Of a DNA stretch of 64,000 nt, positions 44,077-52,693 are shown in pieces. This DNA is from Desulfocarbo indianensis. GTDB lineage: Bacteria; Desulfobacterota; Desulfarculia; Desulfarculales; Desulfarculaceae. Made by a program: the position numbers and the translations under genes. The notes under the pieces are model-generated. The model worked only from the letters and a program-made list of their open reading frames with translations, was not told the DNA's origin and ran no database searches. Where the stretch lies: the NCBI GenBank assembly GCA_001184205.1, contig LBMP01000005.1:310001-374000 (forward strand). Reading direction: 5' to 3'. Each line of letters opens with the position of its first letter. The stretch's first letter is position 1.

Positions 44077-45504
44077 TTGCGAGGCTGGCAAGCGTCTTGG
44101 TGCTTTAATGCCTCTTGCGCCAAACCAGGCGGTGGGTTACTTTTTATTGTCAACGCATCTTTAACTCAGAGGGACGTCACGGAGCCTCGCCGCGAAAAAC
44201 TGGCGCACATCGCCACCTTCGGCTGCCAAATGAATGAGTACGACTCGGCCCGCATGGCCGGCATCTTGGCCGAGCTGGGTTACGCCCAGGCCGACGCCCC
44301 GGATGAGGCCGACCTCATTCTTTTGAACACCTGCAGCGTGCGCGAGCACGCCGCCCACAAGGTCTATTCCTACGTGGGGGCCTTGAAGCCGCTCAAGGAG
44401 CGCAAGCCGCATCTCATCATCGGCGTGGGCGGCTGCCTGGCCCAGCAGGAGGGGCAACGCCTTTTGAAGGGCATCCCCCACCTGGACCTGGTTTTCGGAA
44501 CCGACGCTCTGGACAGCCTGCCCGAGCTCCTGGCCGACGCGGCCAGGGGGCGCCGCCGCTCCCACACCCCCCGGCCCCGCACGGTGGGCATACCCGTGCT
44601 GCGGCGGGGTCTCAAGCCCGGCCTCAAGGCCATGGTGACGGTGATGCAGGGCTGCGACAATTTTTGCTCCTATTGCGTGGTGCCCTATGTGCGCGGCCGC
44701 GAGCGCTCGCGGCCCGCGCCGGAGATCATGGAGGAGGTGGCCGCCCTGGCCCAGGCCGGCGCCCGCGAGATCACGCTCCTGGGCCAGAACGTGAACTCCT
44801 ACCGCGACGCCGAAAGCCGCCTGGACTTCCCCGGCCTCTTGGCCCGCATCGCCTCGGTCCCCGGCCTTTGGCGCCTGCGCTTCACCACCAGCCATCCCAA
44901 GGACCTGTCGCCGCGCCTCATCGAGGTGATGGCTTCGGAAGAAAAAGTCATGGAGCAGCTGCATCTGCCGGTGCAGTCGGGCTCCGACCGCGTTTTGGCG
45001 GCCATGAAGCGGGGCTACGACCGGGGCCGGTATTTGGCCAAGGTGGAGGCCATCCGCGAGCGCCTGCCTGATTTGGCCTTGGGCTCGGACATCATCGTGG
45101 GCTTTCCCGGCGAGAGCCAGGCCGATTTCGAGGAAAGCCTGAGCCTGCTTTCCCTGGTGGGCTTTGATTTCCTGTTCAGCTTCAAGTATTCCGACCGGCC
45201 CCACGCCAAGGCCAGCAAGCTGAAAAACAAGCTCTCCGAGGAAGTGAAGGCCCGCCGGCTCAACGCCCTGCAGGCGCGGCAGCGGGAGATATCCCTGGCC
45301 ATTCACCGGCAACAGGTCGGGCGGGTGGAGGAAGTGCTGGTGGAAGGTCCCGCCAAGAAAGGCCAGGGCCGGCTGGCGGGGCGCTCGCGGGCCGGACGCA
45401 CGGTCAACTTCGCCGGGCCGGACGAGCTGGTGGGCGGCCTGGTTCAGGTCGCCATAACCGAGGGTTTGGTTAATTCGCTTAAAGGCCGGCTCTGCCAGCT
45501 GTAG
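44077..45504 (+). CDS. miaB: tRNA-2-methylthio-N6-dimethylallyladenosine synthase MiaB
   Basis: A radical-SAM methylthiotransferase that completes ms2i6A37 of tRNA after MiaA. N-terminal cluster Cys lie in TFGCQMNEYDS, NTCSVRE and GGCLAQQ; the radical-SAM motif is CDNFCSYC; a TRAM domain ends the protein. The start is uncertain: the only standard in-frame start codon before TFGC is TTG at 44077, which gives an unusually long lead of ~49 residues (44077-44223). Other candidates are rare codons (ATT near 44148). The real protein may begin around 44160-44200. Confidence 0.9.
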   Translation: MRGWQASWCFNASCAKPGGGLLFIVNASLTQRDVTEPRREKLAHIATFGCQMNEYDSARMAGILAELGYAQADAPDEADLILLNTCSVREHAAHKVYSYVGALKPLKERKPHLIIGVGGCLAQQEGQRLLKGIPHLDLVFGTDALDSLPELLADAARGRRRSHTPRPRTVGIPVLRRGLKPGLKAMVTVMQGCDNFCSYCVVPYVRGRERSRPAPEIMEEVAALAQAGAREITLLGQNVNSYRDAESRLDFPGLLARIASVPGLWRLRFTTSHPKDLSPRLIEVMASEEKVMEQLHLPVQSGSDRVLAAMKRGYDRGRYLAKVEAIRERLPDLALGSDIIVGFPGESQADFEESLSLLSLVGFDFLFSFKYSDRPHAKASKLKNKLSEEVKARRLNALQARQREISLAIHRQQVGRVEEVLVEGPAKKGQGRLAGRSRAGRTVNFAGPDELVGGLVQVAITEGLVNSLKGRLCQL

Positions 45505-45518
45505 GAGGGAGATACCCA

Positions 45519-46001
45519 GTGCTCCGCATGATAGTCCACGGCTTGACCATCGACCCGGCCAGCAACTCGCCCATACTCATCCTGAAGGATCCGGAAAGCG
45601 ATTTGACCCTGCCCATCTGGATCGGCCTCTTGGAGGCCACCGCCATTGCCAGCGAATTGGAAAAGGTTTCCTTCTCGCGCCCCATGACCCATGACCTCAT
45701 GCGGAGCCTGTTGGAAACCGCGGGCTACAGCGTGGCCAGGGTGGAAGTGACCGACCTCAAGGACAACACTTTCTACGCCCTGATTCATCTTTCCGGCCCC
45801 GGCGGCGAGCTGACCGTGGATTCCCGGCCCTCGGACGCCATCGCCCTGGCCCTGCGCACGGAAGCGCCGGTCTTCGTCTCCCGCGAGGTGCTGGCGCGCT
45901 CCAGTTCCGAATCATCCAACGAAGGCGAAGAAGCGGAGAAAAAATACAAGGATATGCTGGAGTCCATGGACCCCGACGATTTTGGCAAATACAAGATGTA
46001 G
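45519..46001 (+). CDS. Bifunctional nuclease family protein (DUF151)
   Basis: A 160-residue protein. VHGLTIDPASNSPILILKD and LPIWIGLLEATAIASEL open the DUF151/BFN domain, and DSRPSDAIALALRTEAPVFV follows, the region containing the predicted active-site residues. The C-terminal 40 residues are acidic (SESSNEGEEAEKKYK) and probably disordered. GTG start at 45519, with GGAGGG about 9 bases upstream. It follows miaB closely, an arrangement that is common, although its in vivo role is poorly known. Confidence 0.88.
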   Translation: MLRMIVHGLTIDPASNSPILILKDPESDLTLPIWIGLLEATAIASELEKVSFSRPMTHDLMRSLLETAGYSVARVEVTDLKDNTFYALIHLSGPGGELTVDSRPSDAIALALRTEAPVFVSREVLARSSSESSNEGEEAEKKYKDMLESMDPDDFGKYKM

Positions 46002-46047
46002 GCCCCAAACAGCGCCAAAATTCAATCCATATTCGAGGGCCTCTCAC

Positions 46048-47082
46048 ATGAAGACAATTCCCAACATACTGGCGGTGGATGATTCGCGCCTGGCCCTGAC
46101 CGCCCTGAAGGATACCTTCACCCAACAGGGCCTGACCAGCGTCAGCACCGCGCACTCCGCCGCCGAGGCGCTGACCATCTTGGGCGTTGGCAAAACTGTC
46201 GCGGTCAAGGAGGACGAGGAGTTCGACCTCATAATCCTGGACATCGTCATGCCCGACATGGACGGCATAAAGGCTTGCAAGATCATCAAAAACGTTGACC
46301 GGCTCAAGGATGTCCCCATCATCATCGTCACCAGCCGCACGGATTACGATTCCCTGGCCGAGGCGTTTCAGGCCGGGGCCATGGATTACATCACCAAGCC
46401 CATCCACGCGGTGGAGCTCATGGCCCGGGTGCACTCCGCCCTGGCCTTGAAGGCCGAGGTGGACCGCCGCAAGGCGCGGGAGCAGCAACTCATCGAAATG
46501 ACCTCGCGGCTTTCGGAGGCCAACCAGGAGCTGAAACGGCTCTCCTCCCTGGACGGGCTGACCGGCGTGGCCAACCGGCGCCTTTTCGACGTCACCCTGG
46601 AGCAGGAGTGGCGGCGGAGCATGCGCCAGAAACGCAGCCTGGCCCTGGTCATGATGGATATCGATTTTTTCAAGCTCTACAACGACCACTACGGCCACCA
46701 GGCCGGCGACGAGTGTCTCAAGCAAGTATCCGCCGCCATTCAAAAGTGCCTGCGCCGGCCGGCCGACCTGCTGGCCCGCTACGGCGGCGAGGAATTCGTG
46801 GCCCTGCTTCCGGACACGGACCTGCCCGGCGCCTTCACCCTGGCCGAATACGCGCGCCGGGGAATCGAGCGCCTGGCCCTGGCCCACAGCTTTTCCAAGG
46901 CCGCGCCGGTGGTCACGGTGAGCCTGGGCGTGGCCGCGATCATCCCGGAGAACCGTTTCAAGCCCGCCCAGCTTTTGGGCGCGGCCGACCAGGCCCTCTA
47001 CCGGGCCAAGGAAGAGGGGCGCAACCGGGCCGTGACCGGCGCCGTGGAGCCGTATCTCAGCGAGAAAGGCGATAGGCAGTGA
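46048..47082 (+). CDS. REC-GGDEF diguanylate cyclase
   Basis: A 344-residue PleD/WspR-like protein. The REC domain has LAVDDSRLAL and LIILDIVMPDMDG (phospho-Asp), with KPIHAVE as the conserved Lys. A coiled coil (residues ~140-170) links to GGDEF with catalytic RYGGEEF. RPAD, five residues before the GG, is a product-inhibition I-site, so feedback by c-di-GMP is expected. No kinase is adjacent. The stop overlaps the PHP gene start (GTGA). Confidence 0.94.
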   Translation: MKTIPNILAVDDSRLALTALKDTFTQQGLTSVSTAHSAAEALTILGVGKTVAVKEDEEFDLIILDIVMPDMDGIKACKIIKNVDRLKDVPIIIVTSRTDYDSLAEAFQAGAMDYITKPIHAVELMARVHSALALKAEVDRRKAREQQLIEMTSRLSEANQELKRLSSLDGLTGVANRRLFDVTLEQEWRRSMRQKRSLALVMMDIDFFKLYNDHYGHQAGDECLKQVSAAIQKCLRRPADLLARYGGEEFVALLPDTDLPGAFTLAEYARRGIERLALAHSFSKAAPVVTVSLGVAAIIPENRFKPAQLLGAADQALYRAKEEGRNRAVTGAVEPYLSEKGDRQ

Positions 47083-47738
47083 TAGACCTGCATACCCATA
47101 CCTTGTTCAGCGACGGCGAGCTATTGCCCGCGGAGTTGATCCAACGGGCCGACGCCATGGGGCATCGCGGCATCGCCCTCACCGATCACGTAGACACCAG
47201 CAACCTGGATTTCGTGCTGCCCAGGGTGCGGGCGGTGGTGAACGAGCTCAACCGCCACCATGGGGTCAAGTCCCTGGCCGGGGTGGAGCTGACCCACGTG
47301 CCGCCGGAGCTGATAAACGATCTCACCCTGCAGGCCCGCGACCTGGGGGCCGATATCGTGGTGGTGCACGGCGAAACCATCGTCGAGCCGGTGTTGGCCG
47401 GCACCAACCGGGCCGCCATCGAAGCCGGAGTCGACGTTTTGGCCCACCCCGGCCTGCTCACCGCCGAGGAGGCCGCCCTGGCCGCCCAAAAGGGCGTGCT
47501 CCTGGAGATCACCTCCCGCAGGGGCCACAGCCTGGCCAACGGCCGGGTGGCCGCCCTGGCCCGCGCCGCCGGGGCCGGCCTGGTGGTAAACACCGACAGC
47601 CACGCGCCCAGCGACCTCATCAACCGGGCCATGGCGGAGAAGGTGGCCCTGGGAGCCGGCGTCCTGCCGGAGGAGCTGCCCGCCCTGTTCGCCAACGCCG
47701 AAAGGCTGCTGGCCCGGGCCGGCGGAGTGCTGGCCTGA
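47079..47738 (+). CDS. PHP-domain phosphoesterase (histidinol-phosphatase family)
   Basis: A 219-residue PHP protein. Metal ligands are seen in IDLHTHTLFSDGE, ALTDHVDTSN, LAGVELTH, VVVHGET, DVLAHPG and NTDSHAP. The short single-domain form resembles YcdX and similar phosphatases. GTG start overlapping the GGDEF stop, so it is translated with it. Substrate unknown; histidinol phosphate is only one option, and no his gene lies nearby. Confidence 0.86.
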   Translation: MIDLHTHTLFSDGELLPAELIQRADAMGHRGIALTDHVDTSNLDFVLPRVRAVVNELNRHHGVKSLAGVELTHVPPELINDLTLQARDLGADIVVVHGETIVEPVLAGTNRAAIEAGVDVLAHPGLLTAEEAALAAQKGVLLEITSRRGHSLANGRVAALARAAGAGLVVNTDSHAPSDLINRAMAEKVALGAGVLPEELPALFANAERLLARAGGVLA

Positions 47739-47767
47739 GCCGCGCACAGCGGAATAAGCCGGGGCCG

Positions 47768-48811
47768 GTGCAGGTATTGGCCCTTATCCACGTGCACACC
47801 CTGGCTTCGGACGGCAGCGCCGACATCGCCGACATCGCCCGCCTGGCGGCCCGGTCGGGCGTGGAGGTGCTGATCCCCACCGATCACGACCGCCTCTCGC
47901 CGGGCGGCGGCTGGAACCAGGGCGTGCTGGTGGTGCCCGGCCAGGAGGTCACCCCCCGCCACAATCATCTCTTGGCGCTGGGCCTGGATCACACCCTTCC
48001 CAAGCTCAAGGGCGACGGAGTCAACGGCGACCCGGCCCGCAGCCTGGCCCTGATCCGGGAACGCGGCGGCTGGGGCGCCCTGGCCCATCCCCTGGATTCG
48101 GCCATCGCCTCGGCCAAGCGTTCCCGCTCGTTCGTGACCCTGGATTTTTCCGCCCTGGATTGCCAGGGCCTGGAAATATGGAACGCCATGAGTTCCTTCA
48201 AGCAAGGCATGGGGGGGCTGACCGACTTCTTCGCCCGCCTGGCCATGCCGGCCAGCTTCATGGCCGGCCCCCACCCCACCCTCCTGGCCCTGTGGGACGC
48301 CGTGGGCCGCTCCCGGCGCTGGGTGGCCTTCGGCGGGGCCGACGCCCACGCTTTTGCCATGGGCAAACGCTGGCTGCCGGTGCGGGTTTTCTCCTATCGC
48401 CGGCATATGCGCCTTTTGCTCACCGGCCTCTGGCTCAGCCGGCCTTTTTGCGGGCGGGCCGATGAAGACCAGGCCCTGGTGCTGGAGGCCCTGGCCCAGG
48501 GCCGCTGTTTCGCCTCCCTGGGACGGGCCCGGGGCTTTGCCTGCCGGCTGGATGGCCCCCAGGGCCAAGCGCTGCCCGGCGCGGAAATCCCCTTTGCCCC
48601 CGGCCTGCGCCTGGAGACCAGGCTGCCCGCTTGGGGCCGGGCGCGCCTGATCCGCAACGGCCTGGTGATGCGCCAGGAAAGGGGACGGCGCTTCGCCTGG
48701 CCCCTGGAGGAGCCCGGCGTGTGGCGGGTGGAGGCCAGCCGCCTGAGGCCCCCCGCGGGATGGCGGCCCTGGATATACTGCAATCCCTTCTACTTGCGCG
48801 AGGCGGCCTGA
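47768..48811 (+). CDS. PHP-domain hydrolase
   Basis: A 347-residue protein with an N-terminal PHP domain (LALIHVHTLASDGSADIA, LIPTDHDRLSP, VVPGQEVTPRHNHLLALG, WGALAHP, GGADAHAF) and a C-terminal ~130 residues of beta-rich sequence ending in an aromatic motif (YCNPFYLREAA), like the CehA/McbA-type metallohydrolases. It lies 29 bases after the first PHP gene and is coupled to the next gene by a TGATG overlap. Substrate unknown. Confidence 0.82.
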   Translation: MQVLALIHVHTLASDGSADIADIARLAARSGVEVLIPTDHDRLSPGGGWNQGVLVVPGQEVTPRHNHLLALGLDHTLPKLKGDGVNGDPARSLALIRERGGWGALAHPLDSAIASAKRSRSFVTLDFSALDCQGLEIWNAMSSFKQGMGGLTDFFARLAMPASFMAGPHPTLLALWDAVGRSRRWVAFGGADAHAFAMGKRWLPVRVFSYRRHMRLLLTGLWLSRPFCGRADEDQALVLEALAQGRCFASLGRARGFACRLDGPQGQALPGAEIPFAPGLRLETRLPAWGRARLIRNGLVMRQERGRRFAWPLEEPGVWRVEASRLRPPAGWRPWIYCNPFYLREAA

Positions 48812-49689
48812 TGGGGGGCCATGCTTGGCGAAAGCGCCTGGCCTCGGACCTGGCCGAGCCGGCCCTGGCCCTGCAAACCGCTCTGGAGATTCTGGCGGAG
48901 CTGCGGCCCATGGACCCGGAGGGCGCGGCCCTGGTGTTGGAGCGCCATCCCCAGGTCCGCCGGCTGCTGGCCCAGGGCCCCCCGGCCGCCGAGCGCCTGG
49001 CCGGCCGGCTGGAGGAGCTGGCCCAGGCCGCGGCCTGCCTGGGTTGCGGCACCTGCTGTAGATCATCCAGCCCCACCCTCTACCAGGAAGACCTGGAGCT
49101 CATAAGCCCCGCCGGCCTGCCGCGCTCCTCGCTCTTCGCCCTGCGGCCCGGCCAGAGGGTTTCCTCGGCCCGCCAAGGCGGCAGCTACCTTTTGGAAGGG
49201 GAGCTTATCAAGCTGCGGGAACACCCGGCCGGCGCTCCCAGCGGGGAGCGGGGGTGCCTGTTCCTGGAAAAGGGCCGCTGCGCGGTTTACCAAAGCAGGC
49301 CCTTGCAATGCCGCACCCTGGAGTGCTGGAGCGGGCGTCACGCGGGCCAATTGGCGGGCTCGCCCCGCCTGAGCCGGGCCCGGCTTTTCGCCGGCGACGA
49401 CACGGCCCTGGCCCTGATCGAGGAATACGACCTGAAAATACCCGCGGCCCGGTTGACCGGCTGCCTGGAAGAGGCGGCCCAGGGAGAGGCCGGGGCCCAG
49501 GCGCGGGCCCTGAGCCTGCTGGAGCTGGATCACAAGCTGCGGGCGGGCGCCAGAGAGCGTTTCGGCTATGCGCCCGAGGAGCTGGATCTGATGTGGGGGC
49601 TGCCCGCCGTCGCCCTGGCCAGGGCCCACGGCCTGGAGCCGGCCCTTGACCGGGCGGGCCGGCCGACCCTGCGAAAAAACAGGGCTTGA
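48811..49689 (+). CDS. YkgJ-type cysteine-cluster protein
   Basis: A 292-residue protein of the CxxCxxCC family. CLGCGTCCRSSSP (about residue 75) and later Cys in ERGCLFL, GRCAVYQSRPLQCRTLEC form the metal-binding cluster of YkgJ/UPF0153-like proteins, which probably carry zinc or iron. N-terminal and C-terminal extensions are helical. It overlaps the second PHP gene by one base. Role unknown; it ends the operon that starts with the GGDEF gene. Confidence 0.8.
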   Translation: MGGHAWRKRLASDLAEPALALQTALEILAELRPMDPEGAALVLERHPQVRRLLAQGPPAAERLAGRLEELAQAAACLGCGTCCRSSSPTLYQEDLELISPAGLPRSSLFALRPGQRVSSARQGGSYLLEGELIKLREHPAGAPSGERGCLFLEKGRCAVYQSRPLQCRTLECWSGRHAGQLAGSPRLSRARLFAGDDTALALIEEYDLKIPAARLTGCLEEAAQGEAGAQARALSLLELDHKLRAGARERFGYAPEELDLMWGLPAVALARAHGLEPALDRAGRPTLRKNRA

Positions 49690-49832
49690 GCCGGCGCAGC
49701 TCTTGCCGCCGGCCGGCAATACCTGCCTAGCCGAGGTAATTCCCCGCGGGGCCGCAAAGGGCCCTTGCGAGGTTAGACAATATTAACAATATGTTATCCT
49801 TACAAATCCCGCGCCGGCCCGCGGGACGGCGC

Positions 49833-49848
49833 TGGCACGCGGCTTGCT
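49833..49848 (+). promoter_or_regulatory. Sigma-54 promoter for flgL
   Basis: TGGCACG (49833-49839), four bases, then TTGCT (49844-49848): the full -24/-12 consensus with the correct 10-base spacing between GG and GC. It lies 40 bases before the flgL ATG and implies activation by an NtrC-type flagellar regulator (FleQ/FlrC class). Just upstream is an A/T-rich stretch with repeated ACAATAT (49777-49792), a possible activator site. Confidence 0.92.
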
Positions 49849-49887
49849 TCATGAAGGGCGGGAGTCCCTTATTCCGGAGCATATGCC

Positions 49888-52680
49888 ATGCGCGTGACCC
49901 AGGAGATTTACTACCGCAACGCCCTGCGCGACCTGTTCAACATGCAGTTCGAGCAGGTTTCCTTGGACAAACAGATCACCACCGGCAAGAAGGTCAACCT
50001 GCCTTCCGACGCCCCTTCCCACTCGGTAACCATCCTGGACAGCCGCAACCTCATGTATCAGGTGCTGCAATACCGCGCCAACCTGGAAGCGGCCGCCAAC
50101 TGGATGACCGCCTCCGAGGAGAACATGTCCTCCATCCAGGAACTCCTGACCAGTGCCAAGACCCTGGCCGAGCAGATGGCCACCGGCACCATTCAAAGCG
50201 ATCAGCACCAAGCCACGGCCACCGAGGTGCAGAACATAATCGAAGAGATAATCAAGCTGGCCAACACCCAGGTCGAGGGCGATTATATTTTCTCGGGTTC
50301 GCGCACCGACACGGCCGCCATCAGCTCCCTGCTCATGGCCGACAACCCGGCCGAGTTGATCAGCGACAGCCCCTCGGGCACCGGGGCCGTGGCCCGCATC
50401 TACCAGGACCCCGACACCGGGCTCTATCACCTGGAGATGACCCGCGACACGGTGGGCGCCAGCGCCACGGTGAGCTTTTCGGGAGCCAACACCCTGGGCG
50501 CGGCCCTGATTCCGCCCCTGGATTTCAGCTCCGGCGGCTGGGCCCAGGTGCAATTGCCCTCCAGCAGCCAGGCCGGCGTCTGGCGCGCCAACGACAGCCT
50601 GGCCGGCCTGGGCAGCCTGGTCTCCAACCGGGTGGGCGAGGAGCTTACCTATCTGGCCGATCCCGCGGCGGGCAACCAGACCTACCGCACCGACGGGCAT
50701 ATTGACGTAACCGGCGCGGGCAGCGTGACCATCGCGGGCGACGTCTACGCGGTGACCGACAACGCCGATCTGATCAACCAGGTGAACCAGGCCGGCAGCC
50801 CCAATTACTACGCGGTGCTGGACAGCTCCACCAGCACGGTGCGCATCGTGTCCAAGGGCACCGGCCCCTTTGACATCACCACCGCCACCCCGGCCACGGT
50901 GGACGTCAACGACGAAACCACCCTGCAGGAGTTGCAGGCCGACCTCAACGCCGGCCAAAAGGCCACGGCCATGTTCCACGTGGCCGGCGCGGCGCTGCCC
51001 CCGGCGGAGACCGACACGGTGACCATAGGCAACAACACCTGGACCTGGGAGGAGATCGCCGACGGCGCCACCCTGGTCACCGCGGCCGACCACGCCAACG
51101 CCCTGGCCGCCTGGGTCAATTCGCAGACCAACGAGTACGCGGCCACCGTTTCGGTCAGCGGCGCCGACGCCAGCGTGATGCTCAGCGCCCGCTCCATAGG
51201 CGACGCGGCCAACGGCATCGCCTTGAGCTCCTCCCATGTCGCGCTGACCGGCACCGGCCAATTCTACGGCGGCTACCAAGGCGGCGACACCGATACCGAG
51301 GGCGCGATCTACGCCTCCGGCACCAGCACCCTGCTCATGGGCACCATCATCCGCGGCACCGTGATGGACGTGGCCGACGACGGCACGGTGTCGGTGCGCC
51401 TGGAATGGTACAACGACGCCGGCGTGCTGCAGGTCCAGGACATATCCCTGCCCGACAGCGGCGAAGACAACGGGGTGGCCATAAACGGCACCGGCGGGCT
51501 CAGCCTCTACCGCGACGGCCTGGAAATATACGAGGGCGCGGTCTTCAACCTGGAGGTGGGTCACTACCGGGGCAACGACGAGGACCTGGCGGTCAACTTC
51601 GCCGAGGGGGGCCGGCTCAATTACAACTGGACCGCCGAGGAGCTGCTGGGCGGCGTGCGCACCATCAATCTGCTGGGGGCCGAGGCCGCGCCCGGCGACT
51701 CCGCCACCACCGGCGGCCTGTACCTGGCCGGGGCCTACCGGGGCCTCTATGACCGCGAGATAACCTTCGACGTGGTTTCCGGCGGCACGGTGCCGGGCGG
51801 CGATGTGAAAATCAAGGTGACCTTTTCCGACGATTCCGGCAATCAATATCAGGAAATCATCAGCCTGTCCGGGGCGGGCCGGGAAAACGCGGTGGTGCTG
51901 CCCGTCAACGGGGTGTGGCCCAAGGTGGACCTGACCGGCCAGACCGCCACCGCCGACCCCCTCAACGTCGGCGATGACGTCTTGAACCTGAGCGGCGCTT
52001 ACCGGGGGCTTACGGACCGCGAATTCAATTTCACGGTCACCGCGGTCAACGGCGACCAGGTCACCATGGACGTGACCTGGGTCAACGATCAAGGCAACAC
52101 CATCACCGAAAGCGTCACCACCACCAACTACGGCTCGGACCACGAGATCGAAATCCCGGGCGCGGACGGAGTTTCATTCTATATGACCCAGGGCGCCACC
52201 CAGGCGGCGGTGGGCGATCAGTTCACCTATGAGATCGAGATGTATCCCGACAACGCCGGGGACGGGGTCTTCTTCTACCTGGACAACCAGACCTTCAACA
52301 CCGGCGACAGCTTTTACTACAAGATCGACCAGGAGCCGGTGAGCGTGTTGGACACCCTGACGCAATGGCAAAACGCCCTGGCCACCGGCAGCGCCGAGGA
52401 AGCCCAGACCCAAAGCCAAAAGGCCTTGGAGGCGCTGGATCTGGCCATCAAGAACCTCACGGACTACATCTCGGAATCCGGCACGCGCGCCAACCGGGTG
52501 ACCGCCCGCACCACGGTGCTCAGCGAACAGGAGCTATACGCCGCCGACAACCTGGAAACCCTGCAGGACGTGGACGTGGAGGAGGCTTTTCTGCGCTTGC
52601 GGGCCAGCATGACGGCCTACAACGCCAGCCTGAAAGCCATCTCCACCATCTCCGAGCTGTTCCTGGCCGAATTGCTCTAG
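49888..52680 (+). CDS. flgL: Flagellar hook-associated protein 3 (FlgL), extra-long
   Basis: A 930-residue hook-filament junction protein, about two to three times the usual length. The N-terminus (RVTQEIYYRNALRDLFNMQF, QITTGKKVNLPSDAPSHS) and C-terminus (RASMTAYNASLKAISTISEL) are the helical D0/D1 parts that join the filament. The central ~600 residues are beta-rich and include repeated units around LAGAYRGLYDREITFDV and LSGAYRGLTDREFNFTV (near residues 612 and 700), and a related one near 470. These must form large surface domains. It is controlled by the sigma-54 promoter. flgK, which normally precedes it, is not in this window. Confidence 0.88.
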   Translation: MRVTQEIYYRNALRDLFNMQFEQVSLDKQITTGKKVNLPSDAPSHSVTILDSRNLMYQVLQYRANLEAAANWMTASEENMSSIQELLTSAKTLAEQMATGTIQSDQHQATATEVQNIIEEIIKLANTQVEGDYIFSGSRTDTAAISSLLMADNPAELISDSPSGTGAVARIYQDPDTGLYHLEMTRDTVGASATVSFSGANTLGAALIPPLDFSSGGWAQVQLPSSSQAGVWRANDSLAGLGSLVSNRVGEELTYLADPAAGNQTYRTDGHIDVTGAGSVTIAGDVYAVTDNADLINQVNQAGSPNYYAVLDSSTSTVRIVSKGTGPFDITTATPATVDVNDETTLQELQADLNAGQKATAMFHVAGAALPPAETDTVTIGNNTWTWEEIADGATLVTAADHANALAAWVNSQTNEYAATVSVSGADASVMLSARSIGDAANGIALSSSHVALTGTGQFYGGYQGGDTDTEGAIYASGTSTLLMGTIIRGTVMDVADDGTVSVRLEWYNDAGVLQVQDISLPDSGEDNGVAINGTGGLSLYRDGLEIYEGAVFNLEVGHYRGNDEDLAVNFAEGGRLNYNWTAEELLGGVRTINLLGAEAAPGDSATTGGLYLAGAYRGLYDREITFDVVSGGTVPGGDVKIKVTFSDDSGNQYQEIISLSGAGRENAVVLPVNGVWPKVDLTGQTATADPLNVGDDVLNLSGAYRGLTDREFNFTVTAVNGDQVTMDVTWVNDQGNTITESVTTTNYGSDHEIEIPGADGVSFYMTQGATQAAVGDQFTYEIEMYPDNAGDGVFFYLDNQTFNTGDSFYYKIDQEPVSVLDTLTQWQNALATGSAEEAQTQSQKALEALDLAIKNLTDYISESGTRANRVTARTTVLSEQELYAADNLETLQDVDVEEAFLRLRASMTAYNASLKAISTISELFLAELL

Positions 52681-52693
52681 GCCGGGAGCGCCG

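Noticed and set aside
49849-52143. Minus-strand frame of about 760 codons opposite flgL
   Set aside because: Gly/Val/His-rich composition typical of antisense shadow in high-GC DNA; flgL has both conserved termini and a sigma-54 promoter.
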